Below, piece by piece: positions 15,116-24,034 of a stretch of 33,385 bases of DNA. The stretch covers positions 1 to 33,385 of the forward strand of contig JAUVZM010000022.1 of NCBI GenBank assembly GCA_030602615.1, read 5' to 3'. The notes under the pieces are model-generated. The model was not told where the DNA came from and did not search any database. It saw only the letters and a list, made by a program, of their open reading frames with translations. This stretch comes from a bacterium. GTDB taxonomy: Bacteria; Armatimonadota; Zipacnadia; Zipacnadales; Zipacnadaceae. A program made the position numbers and the translations under genes. Position 1 is the stretch's first letter. Each line of letters starts with the position of its first letter.

Positions 15116-16063
15116 ATGGGCCTGGCATTACTAGCTGGCGGCATATTTGTCATCTTAAGCATCGGTGGCTACGCGCTGGTCAGTGCACTGAGTCTATCCG
15201 AAGACAAGGTACCCAGGCGTCGGCTCCAAGAACAGGAGCAGCCGGCAGCAGACAGTGGTCAGGACGAGGCGCAGGCCGACAGCGTGCCCCTGGTCACACA
15301 ACTTCTGCACGGGACTCGGCTTAACGATGCCGTGCAGTGGGAGCTGTTGCGAGCAGGTCTGTTGATAAAACCCTCGGAGATGATAGCCATCTCGGTGGCA
15401 GCGGGGAGTGGTGCATATATGGTCGGACTGACCTTGCCGCCCAGCTTGATTACTCGAGCATTCTTGCTCTTGATCGGCCTGGGCGGTCCTTGGATATACG
15501 TTCAAATCCGCAAGCAGTCTCGCCATAAGCTGTTGATAACCCAACTGCCTGAGGCCCTGCAACTGATAGCTTCTTCGCTGCGCTCTGGGTTTTCTATCCT
15601 ACGTGCAATCGAAGTAGTTGCTAACGAGATGCCCGCCCCAATCTCGCGTGAATTCCGATGGGTGCTCGATGAGATAAATGTCGGCGTCAGTATGGACAGG
15701 GCCTTCACGCATATGGTGCACCGAACTGCCAGCCCCGACGTCAAGCTGATGGTAACCGCGATCCAGATTCAGTCATCAGTGGGCGGTGACTTGGCCGAGG
15801 TGCTAGACACTACCTCCACTATGATTCGCGAGCGTTTTCAGCTTACCGCAGAAGTGGCAGCACTCACCGCAGAAGGGCGCCTTTCTGCTGTCATCCTCGG
15901 CGGCTTGCCAATCGGTCTGGCTCTGTTTATCCATATGCTCAACCCTGAGTACCTCCAGCCGCTGGTGAGCGAACCATTGGGCATCGGAATGATGATTGGG
16001 GCTGCATCGTTGATGATATTTGGCCTGTTGATCATCAAGAACATGCTCAACGTTGACGTATAA
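15116..16063 (+). CDS. tadB: TadB inner-membrane platform protein
   Basis: A 315-residue protein with an N-terminal helix (3-25), a hydrophilic linker, a pair of central helices and two C-terminal helices. The T2SSF/GspF domain lies at about 140-290. The stretch ALQLIASSLRSGFSILRAIE, then a conserved VGVSMDRAF region and SSVGGDLAEVLDT, identify TadB. It forms the membrane platform with TadC and couples the CpaF motor to pilin polymerisation. GGAGGTGAT at the end of cpaF serves as its ribosome binding site. Confidence 0.93.
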   Translation: MGLALLAGGIFVILSIGGYALVSALSLSEDKVPRRRLQEQEQPAADSGQDEAQADSVPLVTQLLHGTRLNDAVQWELLRAGLLIKPSEMIAISVAAGSGAYMVGLTLPPSLITRAFLLLIGLGGPWIYVQIRKQSRHKLLITQLPEALQLIASSLRSGFSILRAIEVVANEMPAPISREFRWVLDEINVGVSMDRAFTHMVHRTASPDVKLMVTAIQIQSSVGGDLAEVLDTTSTMIRERFQLTAEVAALTAEGRLSAVILGGLPIGLALFIHMLNPEYLQPLVSEPLGIGMMIGAASLMIFGLLIIKNMLNVDV

Positions 16064-16074
16064 GGTGATATGAA

Positions 16075-17001
16075 ATGCCCTTTATAATTGCCGGCATGAT
16101 CTTCACACTGCTGGTGGCGATTGGCTTCGCCATAGGCACCAGCATCGAACGCAGTGTCAACATTCGACAGATACAACAGATTAAAGCAGCCACAGAGCCC
16201 GAGCCAATCCTGGCCACTGAGCTGACCAAGCCATGGTCGCACCGTATCATCGTTCCCATGTTGGGGAGAATCTCCAGCGTGATGGCCAAGCTAGCCCCGA
16301 GCACCGTACTACAGACCAACCGCCAACGACTGCAGCAGGCCGCTCATCCCTGGGGGTTGACCGCCGAGGTCTTCCTGATGGTAAGAGTGCTAAGCACACT
16401 GATAGGGCTGGCCATAGCGGGACTGATACTACTGCGTGGTTTGCTGCCCACTAACACAACCTGGCTGGCCGTAATCGCCGCAGCGAGTGTTGGGCTGTTA
16501 GCACCGGGCTGGATGATAGATCGCATCGCCCAGAATCGCCAGCGGGAGATAAGAAAGGAGTTGCCCAATACTATTGATCTGCTGGTGGTTAGCGTGGAAG
16601 CGGGCCTGGGCCTGGACGGAGCCATATCAGAGATTATTGAGCGGGAAAGCGGGCCTCTGACCGAGGAGTTTGAGCAGACCTTGACTGAAATACGCCTGGG
16701 TAAAAGCCGGCAAGATGCCTGGCGTAATCTGGCTAAGCGCACTCAAGTTGATGACCTGAGTGCATTTATGGCTGCCATCTGTCAAGCCGAAGAGCTGGGT
16801 TCCAGCATATCAAGGGTGCTACGCACTCACAGCGACACACTGCGCATCAAGCGCAAGATTCACGTGCGCGAGCTGGCCAATATGATACCGGTAAAGATGC
16901 TTTTCCCGCTGGTATTCTGCATATTCCCGGCAATGTTCGTGGTCATTCTCGGACCCGGGGCCATAACAATAATGCATACAATGGGCAACATGGGCAAATA
17001 G
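16075..17001 (+). CDS. tadC: TadC inner-membrane platform protein
   Basis: A 308-residue paralogue of TadB with the same GspF-type layout: an N-terminal helix (1-22), two helices around 100-155, a cytoplasmic T2SSF stretch (ELPNTIDLLVVSVEAGLGLD, then QAEELGSSISRVLRTHSDTL) and a C-terminal membrane helix. AAGGTGAT precedes the ATG by five bases. It is the last gene of the Tad run and ends ten bases from the convergent lipoprotein gene, without an obvious terminator. No secretin, CpaB, TadD or prepilin peptidase follows. Confidence 0.93.
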   Translation: MPFIIAGMIFTLLVAIGFAIGTSIERSVNIRQIQQIKAATEPEPILATELTKPWSHRIIVPMLGRISSVMAKLAPSTVLQTNRQRLQQAAHPWGLTAEVFLMVRVLSTLIGLAIAGLILLRGLLPTNTTWLAVIAAASVGLLAPGWMIDRIAQNRQREIRKELPNTIDLLVVSVEAGLGLDGAISEIIERESGPLTEEFEQTLTEIRLGKSRQDAWRNLAKRTQVDDLSAFMAAICQAEELGSSISRVLRTHSDTLRIKRKIHVRELANMIPVKMLFPLVFCIFPAMFVVILGPGAITIMHTMGNMGK

Positions 17002-17011
17002 CGGCTGCCAC

Positions 17012-17953
17012 TCAACCTGCCACCGAGTAATCCACCAACTCCTGATATGTCCAGAAGTACTCCCCCGTATCGGGATCATAATCCCATAACTTGCTTTTTA
17101 CCACGCCAACACCGGCCTTAAACCATGTAAACACGAAATACTCACCATATTGATCTACGCCCTCCTCGCGCACTCTCACACAATTCTCGAAGGGCCCGGC
17201 AGGCACGTCGTCCACAGTGTCGGTAACCGATTCAATCTCAAAAGTGTGCTGAGGATCCTGGGGATCTTCCCAATAGGTGCCTACCTGGATAGGATCCTTG
17301 AGCTTGGGCAGCGTGCTGTCGTCTGCGTATAGCTCATGCAGACCTTCACCGTCATGCTGGAAGTACATGTATCTAGGCGTTTGTTGGGGATCACTGTATT
17401 GCACACGCAATTCATGCCACGTCTCCCCGGCTCCGACGACCTGTCGCAGGCAGGTGACTGTTAACGTAATCTCCTGCTGGGGCCGGACACCACCAGGCTC
17501 GACCTCACTGCCCGTATACTCCCACCAGTAGCCCAAATCCAGGGGATAATAATCAGCAGTCGGTTGCGGCCCGGTCGGCTCCACGGTAACCAGGGCGAAA
17601 TCAGGGGGCAGATCCTCGTAAGTACCGGTCACCTCAGTCGTCCCCAGGCCAGTGGCAGTGAATTCGCCCAGGCTATCAATAGTGCCCACCAGCGGGTTGG
17701 AGCTTTCCCAGATGAGGTCCTCGTTATACAGCCACCGCCATCCGCTGGTCTCCTGTTCGCCCAAGGCGTGAAAGTCAACGACATCGCCGGGGTGTGCCGT
17801 GAAATCATCAGTGATATCAATTGACACAATCGCCGGCAACCCATCCCCACCACCGCCACCGCCACACCCACTGAGCAAGACTAAGCCAGTAATCGCTAGC
17901 ACAGCGGATATCAGGCAAGCTCGCAGGCCTGCCCGAGAACAGTGATTATTCAC
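17012..17953 (-). CDS. Surface lipoprotein with Ig-like (BIG2-type) domain
   Basis: From the GTG at 17953 the product is 313 residues. It has a signal peptide with lipobox LLSGC, Cys30 as the lipidation site, and then a run of six glycines as a flexible linker. The next 100 residues (SIDITDDFTAHPGD through LGEFTATGLGTTEVTGTY) resemble bacterial Ig-like BIG2 modules. The C-terminal 170 residues start YYPLDLGYWWEYTGSE and are rich in Tyr, Trp and Asp, a pattern I associate with secreted proteins of unknown role. The frame is open to a TTG at 18022, but that would bury the signal peptide, so 17953 is preferred. It is the last gene of the minus-strand envelope block. The function is unknown. Confidence 0.75.
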   Translation of the reverse strand: MNNHCSRAGLRACLISAVLAITGLVLLSGCGGGGGGDGLPAIVSIDITDDFTAHPGDVVDFHALGEQETSGWRWLYNEDLIWESSNPLVGTIDSLGEFTATGLGTTEVTGTYEDLPPDFALVTVEPTGPQPTADYYPLDLGYWWEYTGSEVEPGGVRPQQEITLTVTCLRQVVGAGETWHELRVQYSDPQQTPRYMYFQHDGEGLHELYADDSTLPKLKDPIQVGTYWEDPQDPQHTFEIESVTDTVDDVPAGPFENCVRVREEGVDQYGEYFVFTWFKAGVGVVKSKLWDYDPDTGEYFWTYQELVDYSVAG

Positions 17954-18073
17954 TAGTATTCCCTGCCTCGAAGTGATCAGATATAGAAGTTGACGCAATA
18001 GGTAACTCAACGCAGGCATCAACAGTTACTGCTTTAGGTATTGGACGCAACTAGCGGCACGAATGTTCCGAAC

Positions 18074-19894
18074 TTACGGCAGGCAGTTGGTGCAAGCCAC
18101 AATCATTCCGTACTGCTCCAGGCCACATAGCAGCACCGGCCGGCCCGTGCCCAGAAAGTCACAGGCATACGCCGAGTAGACAGCAGGAGCCAGCGCCGGA
18201 GGAAGCCGGCCCGGCCAGCTGCCAATTTCCAGGAAAGGATAGGAGCTGCGCGATTGGCTTGTTGAGAAAAGAAACACGCCCAGGTCTGCGGTCAGCAGAA
18301 AGTCCGTGGCGCCACGGGCCGCTGTCGCCAGCGGCTCGGCCAACTGCGGCCCCAGGACCATGCCATCTAACGGGGCCTGCTGGCTGCCGCCCTTAATCTG
18401 TATCGTAATCAGAGTGCCCTTGTTGAAAATCGGCAGTGAAGGACGACTGTTGGCTTTATTCTCGAAGTAAGCCACTCTGTGAGCCGGCAGAGTGGCTTCC
18501 GTGTTAGGGGTTGACGCGGCTTTGCTGCCCACAAACAGATCAACATCGCCGTCTCCATCATAGTCACACGGTGCCACCAGTGCCGCCCCGGCAGTGCGAA
18601 TCACCTGGCCGGCAACCCGGACCGGCCCCCGACGCACAAAGCTTCCCGAATTAATCCACAGCTCTACGAGGCCGGCACCGGTGCCCACAAACACATCCAA
18701 ATCTCCGTCGCCGTCGGCATCAGCACAGCGCGGCCAGGCGTACCCTTCTGCAGCGCAGACAATCCCCGAGGTGGCTGAGACTGCCTTCGCTGAGGTCATC
18801 ATCAGCTTCTCGCCCACCCCAATCTGCTCAAAGACGTGTACGTCCCCGCGGCGGTTGCCAACCAGCAAATCAAGGCGGCCATCACCATTCCAATCCAGCG
18901 CGGAGACGGCCGCTGCCTGTCCGACATCCAGCGGCGCTGGCCGCGCCAGCAACTTCCCGCTATATTCCAGAGTATCAGAGGACGGCCTGGCCCTGAGAAC
19001 AAGGCCATCGGCGGTCCCCAGCCAGATTTCACCAGGGCTAGCCAACTGTGGCGCCAGCGCTGTCAGGCCGCTTTGGCCACGCACCGAGATCCGCTCAGCA
19101 GCTTCCAGACCATCGGGACTTCCGCGCAGAAGCCACAACTCACCGTCGCCCTGACCGATGAGCACGTCTGCGTCGCCGTCATCGTCCCACTCCAGCACAC
19201 AAGGCCGCGCCCGCGAGCCGACCACTACTGGGCTGCCGCCAGCCCTCAGCCGCCGAGGCGTTTTCCACCTGCTACCTACCTCGTGCGCCGCCCGCTCAAG
19301 CCACCATACACTACCGTCATCGCCACCCAGCAGTAGGTCCTCATCACCATCGCCATCCACATCACCGACCGTCGGAGCCAGATGCCCCACTTCCGGGGCC
19401 ACCTGGCGGATGGCCTCCGCTATCTTTGTGCCGTCCGCCAGCCTCATAGCCTGCCCGCCGCGCAACGCCACACCCCTCAGTTGATACCAGAGAAGCTGCC
19501 CCTCCCAACCCAACAGGAGATCCAATTGACCGTCATCGCTCCAATCAACCAGAGCCGGGGAGACCTGCCGCGGTTTCGGCGGCCAACTCGCAGAAGCAGC
19601 CGAGTCGGCAATAAGCGAATCAGGAGCGGCAAATATGTCGCCGGCCAGGCGCCGATAGTAGAGCAGATCGCCGTAGCCCGAGCCGACTAACAAGTCCTCT
19701 TGCCCGTCGCCGTTGAGGTCGGCAATGGCCAGGTCGGCCATATCTCCGCCAGTCACCGGCCCCTCCGCCAGCCACACCAGACTGCCTCCCTGCATGGGGA
19801 AAGCGTCGTCAGTGAACATCCGGGCTAAATACTGGCTGTGCGCGGGCGCAAGCAATATCGCCAGTATGACGATAGTCCAGACAATCCGCGTCAA
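18074..19894 (-). CDS. Secreted FG-GAP/VCBS beta-propeller protein
   Basis: A 606-residue exported protein. Residues 1-20 are a signal peptide ending AHS. Seven calcium-loop motifs of the DxDGDGxxD type follow, at about 59-67, 117-125, 178-186, 236-243, 334-342, 392-400 and 444-452, each leading into LLVG or similar. An eighth, degenerate copy is near residue 581. This spacing is that of an integrin-alpha-like seven-bladed propeller that binds calcium on the outside of the cell. The start is TTG, supported by GGAGG nine bases upstream. The gene begins two bases after the stop of the GT-C glycosyltransferase, with its ribosome binding site inside that gene, so the two are made together. Confidence 0.88.
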   Translation of the reverse strand: MTRIVWTIVILAILLAPAHSQYLARMFTDDAFPMQGGSLVWLAEGPVTGGDMADLAIADLNGDGQEDLLVGSGYGDLLYYRRLAGDIFAAPDSLIADSAASASWPPKPRQVSPALVDWSDDGQLDLLLGWEGQLLWYQLRGVALRGGQAMRLADGTKIAEAIRQVAPEVGHLAPTVGDVDGDGDEDLLLGGDDGSVWWLERAAHEVGSRWKTPRRLRAGGSPVVVGSRARPCVLEWDDDGDADVLIGQGDGELWLLRGSPDGLEAAERISVRGQSGLTALAPQLASPGEIWLGTADGLVLRARPSSDTLEYSGKLLARPAPLDVGQAAAVSALDWNGDGRLDLLVGNRRGDVHVFEQIGVGEKLMMTSAKAVSATSGIVCAAEGYAWPRCADADGDGDLDVFVGTGAGLVELWINSGSFVRRGPVRVAGQVIRTAGAALVAPCDYDGDGDVDLFVGSKAASTPNTEATLPAHRVAYFENKANSRPSLPIFNKGTLITIQIKGGSQQAPLDGMVLGPQLAEPLATAARGATDFLLTADLGVFLFSTSQSRSSYPFLEIGSWPGRLPPALAPAVYSAYACDFLGTGRPVLLCGLEQYGMIVACTNCLP

Positions 19895-19896
19895 GC

Positions 19897-21597
19897 TTAC
19901 TCGCCTCCAGCGGTCGGCGATGATTTACGAACGAATATCTGGATCTCCGGCCACGGATAGAGCCAGTCGCTTCCCAGCTCCCAGGGTACAAAGCTCAGGG
20001 GTAGTCCGCCGTAGTAAGCCCGCCGCTGGTAGTCACTCAGCAGGGCCGAAACGAAGCTGATCGTCGCGGCATCACCCGCCATCAGGCCGGCGCGACTGCT
20101 GAACCCGCTGAGCACGAAGGTGTGGGGAGCCTGGGCGGACAGCAACTCTTGGTCCAGACCAGTAATCACCAAGTCGCGCACCGGCCGGTGATACAGTCGC
20201 CACAGGGGATTTTGCCGCAGGACAGTGCCACCATTGCAGTAATCCACAGGGGGCACATCGAACCACGGATCCCGAACCAGACCGATGCGGGCATCACGCG
20301 GAGTTACCCGAAGAATCTCCTCAGCCGCCTCGCCCCGCGCATCACACCTCACCAGACTGCTGCAAACCTGCCCAGTCCACAGCAGGAGAGGCACGACGCA
20401 GACGGCTATCAACAGGTAGCCAGCCCATCTGTACCCCCGCCTCGCGCGCAGTAGCTGCGCAATCGGATAGATTCCCAAAATCACCAGCGCCGGCAGCAGC
20501 GCGACCTCATAGCGAGCGTAGCGGACGTTGGCTAACCCGGTCATCACCGCCCACAGACACGCGAAAACGGCTATCGGCAGCAGTTGCCGGTGTCTTCTTA
20601 CTACCGCCATCGCCCAGCCAACCAGGGCCAAGGCAACTATTGGTCCTGCGCCAGGAGCCAGCAGGTTCTTCGCGTGGAACCAGAAGGCATTGGGCTCGGC
20701 CGCCACTGCCAGCGGCTCACCAACGTGCATATGCTGCAGTTCGTGGAGGATACCTTGCTTTGCCTCCGACCAGGCGAGGAAAGTGAACGGCGAGGTGAGC
20801 GCAAATCCCAGCACCGCCGTCCCCAGCACGATGAGCATCTTCTTCGCTGCCTCTGAGCCACGGCATCCGGAGGCTTTATTACCACAACTCAACACGATCG
20901 CCGTCAGCGGCGCCACAACGACCAGCAGACCACTATACTTGGTGGAGGCAGCCAGCCCCACCATCAGGCCCGCCCAGACGCAGTCCTGCCAGCGGCCCGA
21001 CTCCGCCAGCCGCACCGAAAACAGCAGCACCAAAGCCACGAACAGCGTCTGCGTCACATCAACGGTAGCATAGTGGGAATTGAGCACGTGCAAAGGGGCC
21101 AGAGCCAGCAGCAGGGCGCAGCACACAGCCGGCAGATTGCTCCAGACCCGCCGAGCCAGCACGTAAACAGTGACAACTGTGAGAACTCCTGCCAGCACAG
21201 ATACCACACGCGCATCCAGGGTCCAGAGTCTTAACGCCTCAGGGATGGTCTCCAAGCTCAGCGAGGATATGAGTAATCCGTGGCCCAGAACGCCGGCTGC
21301 TGAGACGAGGTACAGATACAGGCTGCCGTAGTTGAAAAAATGGGGATTGAGATCTCCGCTCAGCGCCAGCGACAGCAGCCCCCGCAGAGAGTGGTATTCA
21401 TCGGGATGGTAGGAGAAAAGATGGGTCGAGTCAGGCAAGCCCCACCTCAATCCCCAAATCCGAGCACAGGCGGCCACGACCACAAGTCCTACTACCGCGG
21501 CAGCGCCTGTGCTAAGGAAGCTCCTATGTTCATCTGTTGGGGAGGCGCTGGTCACCACAATCTCCGGGGCGGATCGAATTGCCAGTTTGACCACCAA
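19897..21597 (-). CDS. GT-C family polytopic glycosyltransferase (ArnT/PMT-like)
   Basis: A 566-residue membrane protein with about 11 hydrophobic helices. After the first helix comes HPDE at 64-67, the acidic metal-binding motif in the first outer loop of GT-C glycosyltransferases that use polyprenyl-phosphate sugars. The C-terminal 150 residues are soluble and probably outside. It likely moves a sugar from a lipid carrier onto a surface glycan or protein. The acceptor is unknown. The start is TTG at 21597 or the adjoining GTG at 21594; AAGGT is just upstream. It sits between a GT4 gene and the propeller gene, 74 bases after the former. The propeller protein is therefore a reasonable candidate acceptor, which is inference. 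Confidence 0.83.
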   Translation of the reverse strand: MVVKLAIRSAPEIVVTSASPTDEHRSFLSTGAAAVVGLVVVAACARIWGLRWGLPDSTHLFSYHPDEYHSLRGLLSLALSGDLNPHFFNYGSLYLYLVSAAGVLGHGLLISSLSLETIPEALRLWTLDARVVSVLAGVLTVVTVYVLARRVWSNLPAVCCALLLALAPLHVLNSHYATVDVTQTLFVALVLLFSVRLAESGRWQDCVWAGLMVGLAASTKYSGLLVVVAPLTAIVLSCGNKASGCRGSEAAKKMLIVLGTAVLGFALTSPFTFLAWSEAKQGILHELQHMHVGEPLAVAAEPNAFWFHAKNLLAPGAGPIVALALVGWAMAVVRRHRQLLPIAVFACLWAVMTGLANVRYARYEVALLPALVILGIYPIAQLLRARRGYRWAGYLLIAVCVVPLLLWTGQVCSSLVRCDARGEAAEEILRVTPRDARIGLVRDPWFDVPPVDYCNGGTVLRQNPLWRLYHRPVRDLVITGLDQELLSAQAPHTFVLSGFSSRAGLMAGDAATISFVSALLSDYQRRAYYGGLPLSFVPWELGSDWLYPWPEIQIFVRKSSPTAGGE

Positions 21598-21671
21598 GTA
21601 TACCTTGATTTCTTCGCCCGGCCCGGTGATTCCTGCCCCGGCTGCTCAGACACAGCTAAGTGAACAACCTG

Positions 21672-22934
21672 CTATTCGCGAAGTACCTGGGTGAATAGTG
21701 TCCCCAGAGCGGCGGCATTGCGATTGACGTCAAAGTACTTCTCGACTTTCTGACGACCCAGCAGAGCAACGCGGCCGCGCAATTGTTCATCATACAGAGC
21801 CATCTCCAACTTATCGGCCAGGTCACGGGCATCGCCCGGCTGGACCAACAGCCCGGTCTTCTGATGTTCAATCAGCTCGGGTATGGCCGATATATCGCTG
21901 GCTACCGTGGGAATTCCCATAGCCAAAGCTTCCAGCAGAACCGTGGGAAGCCCGTCACGGTCACCATCGGCGGCAACTACCGAGGGGAGAGCGAAGACGT
22001 CAGCCGCCTGGTAGAGACGGCGCACCTGCTGCGGCGTTAGTTCCCCCACAAACTCCACCCGTTCACGGAGTTGCAGCCCCGCGGCCCTGCGCACCAAATC
22101 CTCGCGCATCGGCCCATCGCCGACGATCACCAGGCGAAATTCGGCGTCCCGCGACTGAACTATACTGGCCGCCTGAAGCAGATACGCAAAGCCTTTCTTC
22201 TCTACCAGTTGGCCGACTGACATTATCACCGGTGGCTGGCCGGGCGGACGGTCAACCGGATCGAATTCGCGGGGGTCTATACCATCGTAGACCAGGTGAA
22301 GCTTGCCCTCCGCAACCAGGCGATGTCGGCTCACAAGCCACTGGCGGGTGTACTCCGTGTCGGCGGTGACGAACTCCGTCTCCGCTATCTTCAGGCCGAG
22401 GGCGGGAACTTCATCAGCGAAAATATCACCGGCCCCAATCGCAAAACTGTAACTGCGACCGGTGATCACAGCTAACAACCAGGCAACAGTAGCGGTAGCG
22501 CCGGCCAGATGAGCATGAATATGCCTTATCCGCCGGCTCATACGCACGGCGAAAAATCCGGCCCGCGCCAGACTCGCCAATATCTCCTTTGTCTGCCGGG
22601 GATAGCTAAAGACCCGGCCCAATGCCAGGCGCAGGGCCAGCAGGTAGCCGCTGGGGTAGCGCAGCAGAGCAATGAGCTGGCTTACCGCACAGCGCAGCGA
22701 GAAGGTCGGCGGAGCGCAGGTCACGCGTTCCGCAAGCCGCCTGCTCGCCTCTGATACGGCCTTGGTACGATCCCGGTGCAAGGCCAGGGGCACGATCACA
22801 AAGCCCTGCCGCTCCAGCGCCGGGATTTGCCGCACAGCGCCGCTCTCCGCGGGCGACGGAAAGGTATCAACTACATACGCAATTCGATCGGAAACTGGCC
22901 TGGCCAAGTTCTGCCAGCACCTCCCGGTGCCCAC
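21672..22934 (-). CDS. GT4 family glycosyltransferase
   Basis: A 420-residue cytoplasmic GT-B enzyme. The N-terminal half reads RIAYVVDTFPSPAESGAVRQ, the usual opening of GT4 enzymes. The C-terminal half has SVGQLVEKKGFAYLLQA, then VIVGDGPMREDL and GLPTVLLEALAMGIPTVAS, which carries the conserved E-x7-E type nucleotide-sugar site. It would add a sugar from an NDP-sugar donor in cell-surface polysaccharide synthesis. The start is GTG 22934, chosen as the first open codon; no strong ribosome binding site precedes it, and the true start could be a few codons further in. A GT-C gene follows 74 bases later. Confidence 0.88.
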   Translation of the reverse strand: MGTGRCWQNLARPVSDRIAYVVDTFPSPAESGAVRQIPALERQGFVIVPLALHRDRTKAVSEASRRLAERVTCAPPTFSLRCAVSQLIALLRYPSGYLLALRLALGRVFSYPRQTKEILASLARAGFFAVRMSRRIRHIHAHLAGATATVAWLLAVITGRSYSFAIGAGDIFADEVPALGLKIAETEFVTADTEYTRQWLVSRHRLVAEGKLHLVYDGIDPREFDPVDRPPGQPPVIMSVGQLVEKKGFAYLLQAASIVQSRDAEFRLVIVGDGPMREDLVRRAAGLQLRERVEFVGELTPQQVRRLYQAADVFALPSVVAADGDRDGLPTVLLEALAMGIPTVASDISAIPELIEHQKTGLLVQPGDARDLADKLEMALYDEQLRGRVALLGRQKVEKYFDVNRNAAALGTLFTQVLRE

Positions 22935-23189
22935 ACTAACGCAAACAACTGCTCAACACACCTTACCGGACAACCGCTCGACCATAGCGAAATTCGCCCG
23001 TTAACCCCAACCAACCTCCCTGATATCTTCTGGAGGGGCAACTTAATCGGGGTCATTGGAGGATAGCTGCACTCCCGAAGGTGTAAACAGATCGCTGCCT
23101 GCCGGGAGATCTTGCCCCAAGCGGCTGTGGCCACACCAAAAGCCGGCGCCCGAAGTGCCCCATATCAGCGGTCAACACCCACGAGTGGC
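22935..23189. other. Gap between pilin-like gene and GT4 gene
   Basis: I see no credible gene, RNA or terminator in these 255 bases. Short frames cross it, but none has a ribosome binding site or a recognisable product. On the minus strand a weak promoter-like pair may lie near 22985-23015, which I do not score as real. Confidence 0.4.
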
Positions 23190-23915
23190 TTAGGGTTGAG
23201 CCTCCTGCTCAGACATTGGCGCCGCGCTAGGCACAAAGAAGAACCACTCCGGATGCTCGGGATCGCGCTTTATCTGATACTCCTCGCGCCGCATCTTGAT
23301 CCAGTCAAGTTTGTCCACCGCGGTCTTATGGCCGTCATACCACAGAATCGTCGTCTTGGTAGGATGGTACGACTCGTCCACCAGCATGGGAATATCAGTG
23401 GGCGACCAGTTCCCCTGGCGCCAAGGCAACACCGAGCGGGGTACGTAGGAATAGGAGGTGGGGTCCGCTGAGTGATCAAGCCGACACTTGAGGGGATTCA
23501 GCCTTTCCTCGAAACCCCCCAGGCCTTTACCGCGAGCGGACTGCCCTTCTCCCGCGTAGGGATCCACACCTTCCTCGAAATCCCCCAGATGTTTGCCCAA
23601 GGCAGCGTACCATCTTTCCGCCGGAGGGTACTGCTCGTAATCCATACGATACATCTCCATAGCCAGCCCAAGTTCGTTGAGCTTCATCAGACAGGTAGTC
23701 ACATAGGCAGCGTGCTTAGCCTGCTGGAAGTTCGGCCACAGGAAGGCGGCGACTATAGCGATAATGCTAATAACCACCAAAAACTCTACGAGACGAGCGT
23801 AAGTACGCAGGCCCTCGAGTATCTCCTGGCCGGCAGTAGCTAGCTGACCGAACCGTGTGGCCTTGGCCAGCTCAAGCTCGTGTTGTATTTCCCTGTCCGA
23901 TCGCCGGTCAAGCAT
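23190..23915 (-). CDS. Pilin-like single-pass membrane protein with degenerate processing site
   Basis: From the ATG at 23915 the product is 241 residues: a basic/acidic helical N-terminus, one hydrophobic segment LVEFLVVISIIAIVAAFLWP, and a C-terminal domain. The segment and the following KHAAYVTTCLMKLNELGLAM match PulG/DUF1559-type pseudopilins. However, the expected GFTLIE reads YARLVE: the Gly required for prepilin peptidase is absent, and the N-terminal extension is unusually long. It may stay uncleaved as an anchored protein. The C-terminal domain has LWYDGHKT, recalling the DG motif of H-X9-DG proteins. A GTG at 23924 is also possible; GGGGTG favours 23915. The coding sequence contains an imperfect 66-base duplication. 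It follows the FecR gene on the same strand. Confidence 0.72.
   Translation of the reverse strand: MLDRRSDREIQHELELAKATRFGQLATAGQEILEGLRTYARLVEFLVVISIIAIVAAFLWPNFQQAKHAAYVTTCLMKLNELGLAMEMYRMDYEQYPPAERWYAALGKHLGDFEEGVDPYAGEGQSARGKGLGGFEERLNPLKCRLDHSADPTSYSYVPRSVLPWRQGNWSPTDIPMLVDESYHPTKTTILWYDGHKTAVDKLDWIKMRREEYQIKRDPEHPEWFFFVPSAAPMSEQEAQP
23491..23610. repeat. Imperfect 66-base tandem duplication inside the pilin-like gene
   Basis: The core CTTCCTCGAAATCCCCCAG (second copy) recurs with few changes 66 bases away (first copy starts near 23495, second near 23561). The unit is 22 codons, so the frame is kept. In the protein it gives LGDFEEGVDP and LGGFEERLNP. Confidence 0.7.
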
Positions 23916-24034
23916 CTGTTTCACCCCAAAATCAGGTCCAGGACAAGAGATGACCTATTACATTACCAGCGACCACTCACCACCAGCCGCCGCTCTGCCC
24001 CGGTCTGAACGCAGTACCTGACTGTGTGTGCCTA

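Noticed and set aside
18594-19336. Two long plus-strand frames inside the FG-GAP gene
   Set aside because: They mirror the Asp/Gly-rich repeats on the other strand and give Ser/Arg/Pro-rich products without motifs.
22871-23134. 87-codon minus-strand frame upstream of the GT4 gene
   Set aside because: It overlaps the GT4 start in another frame, and its product has no recognisable features.
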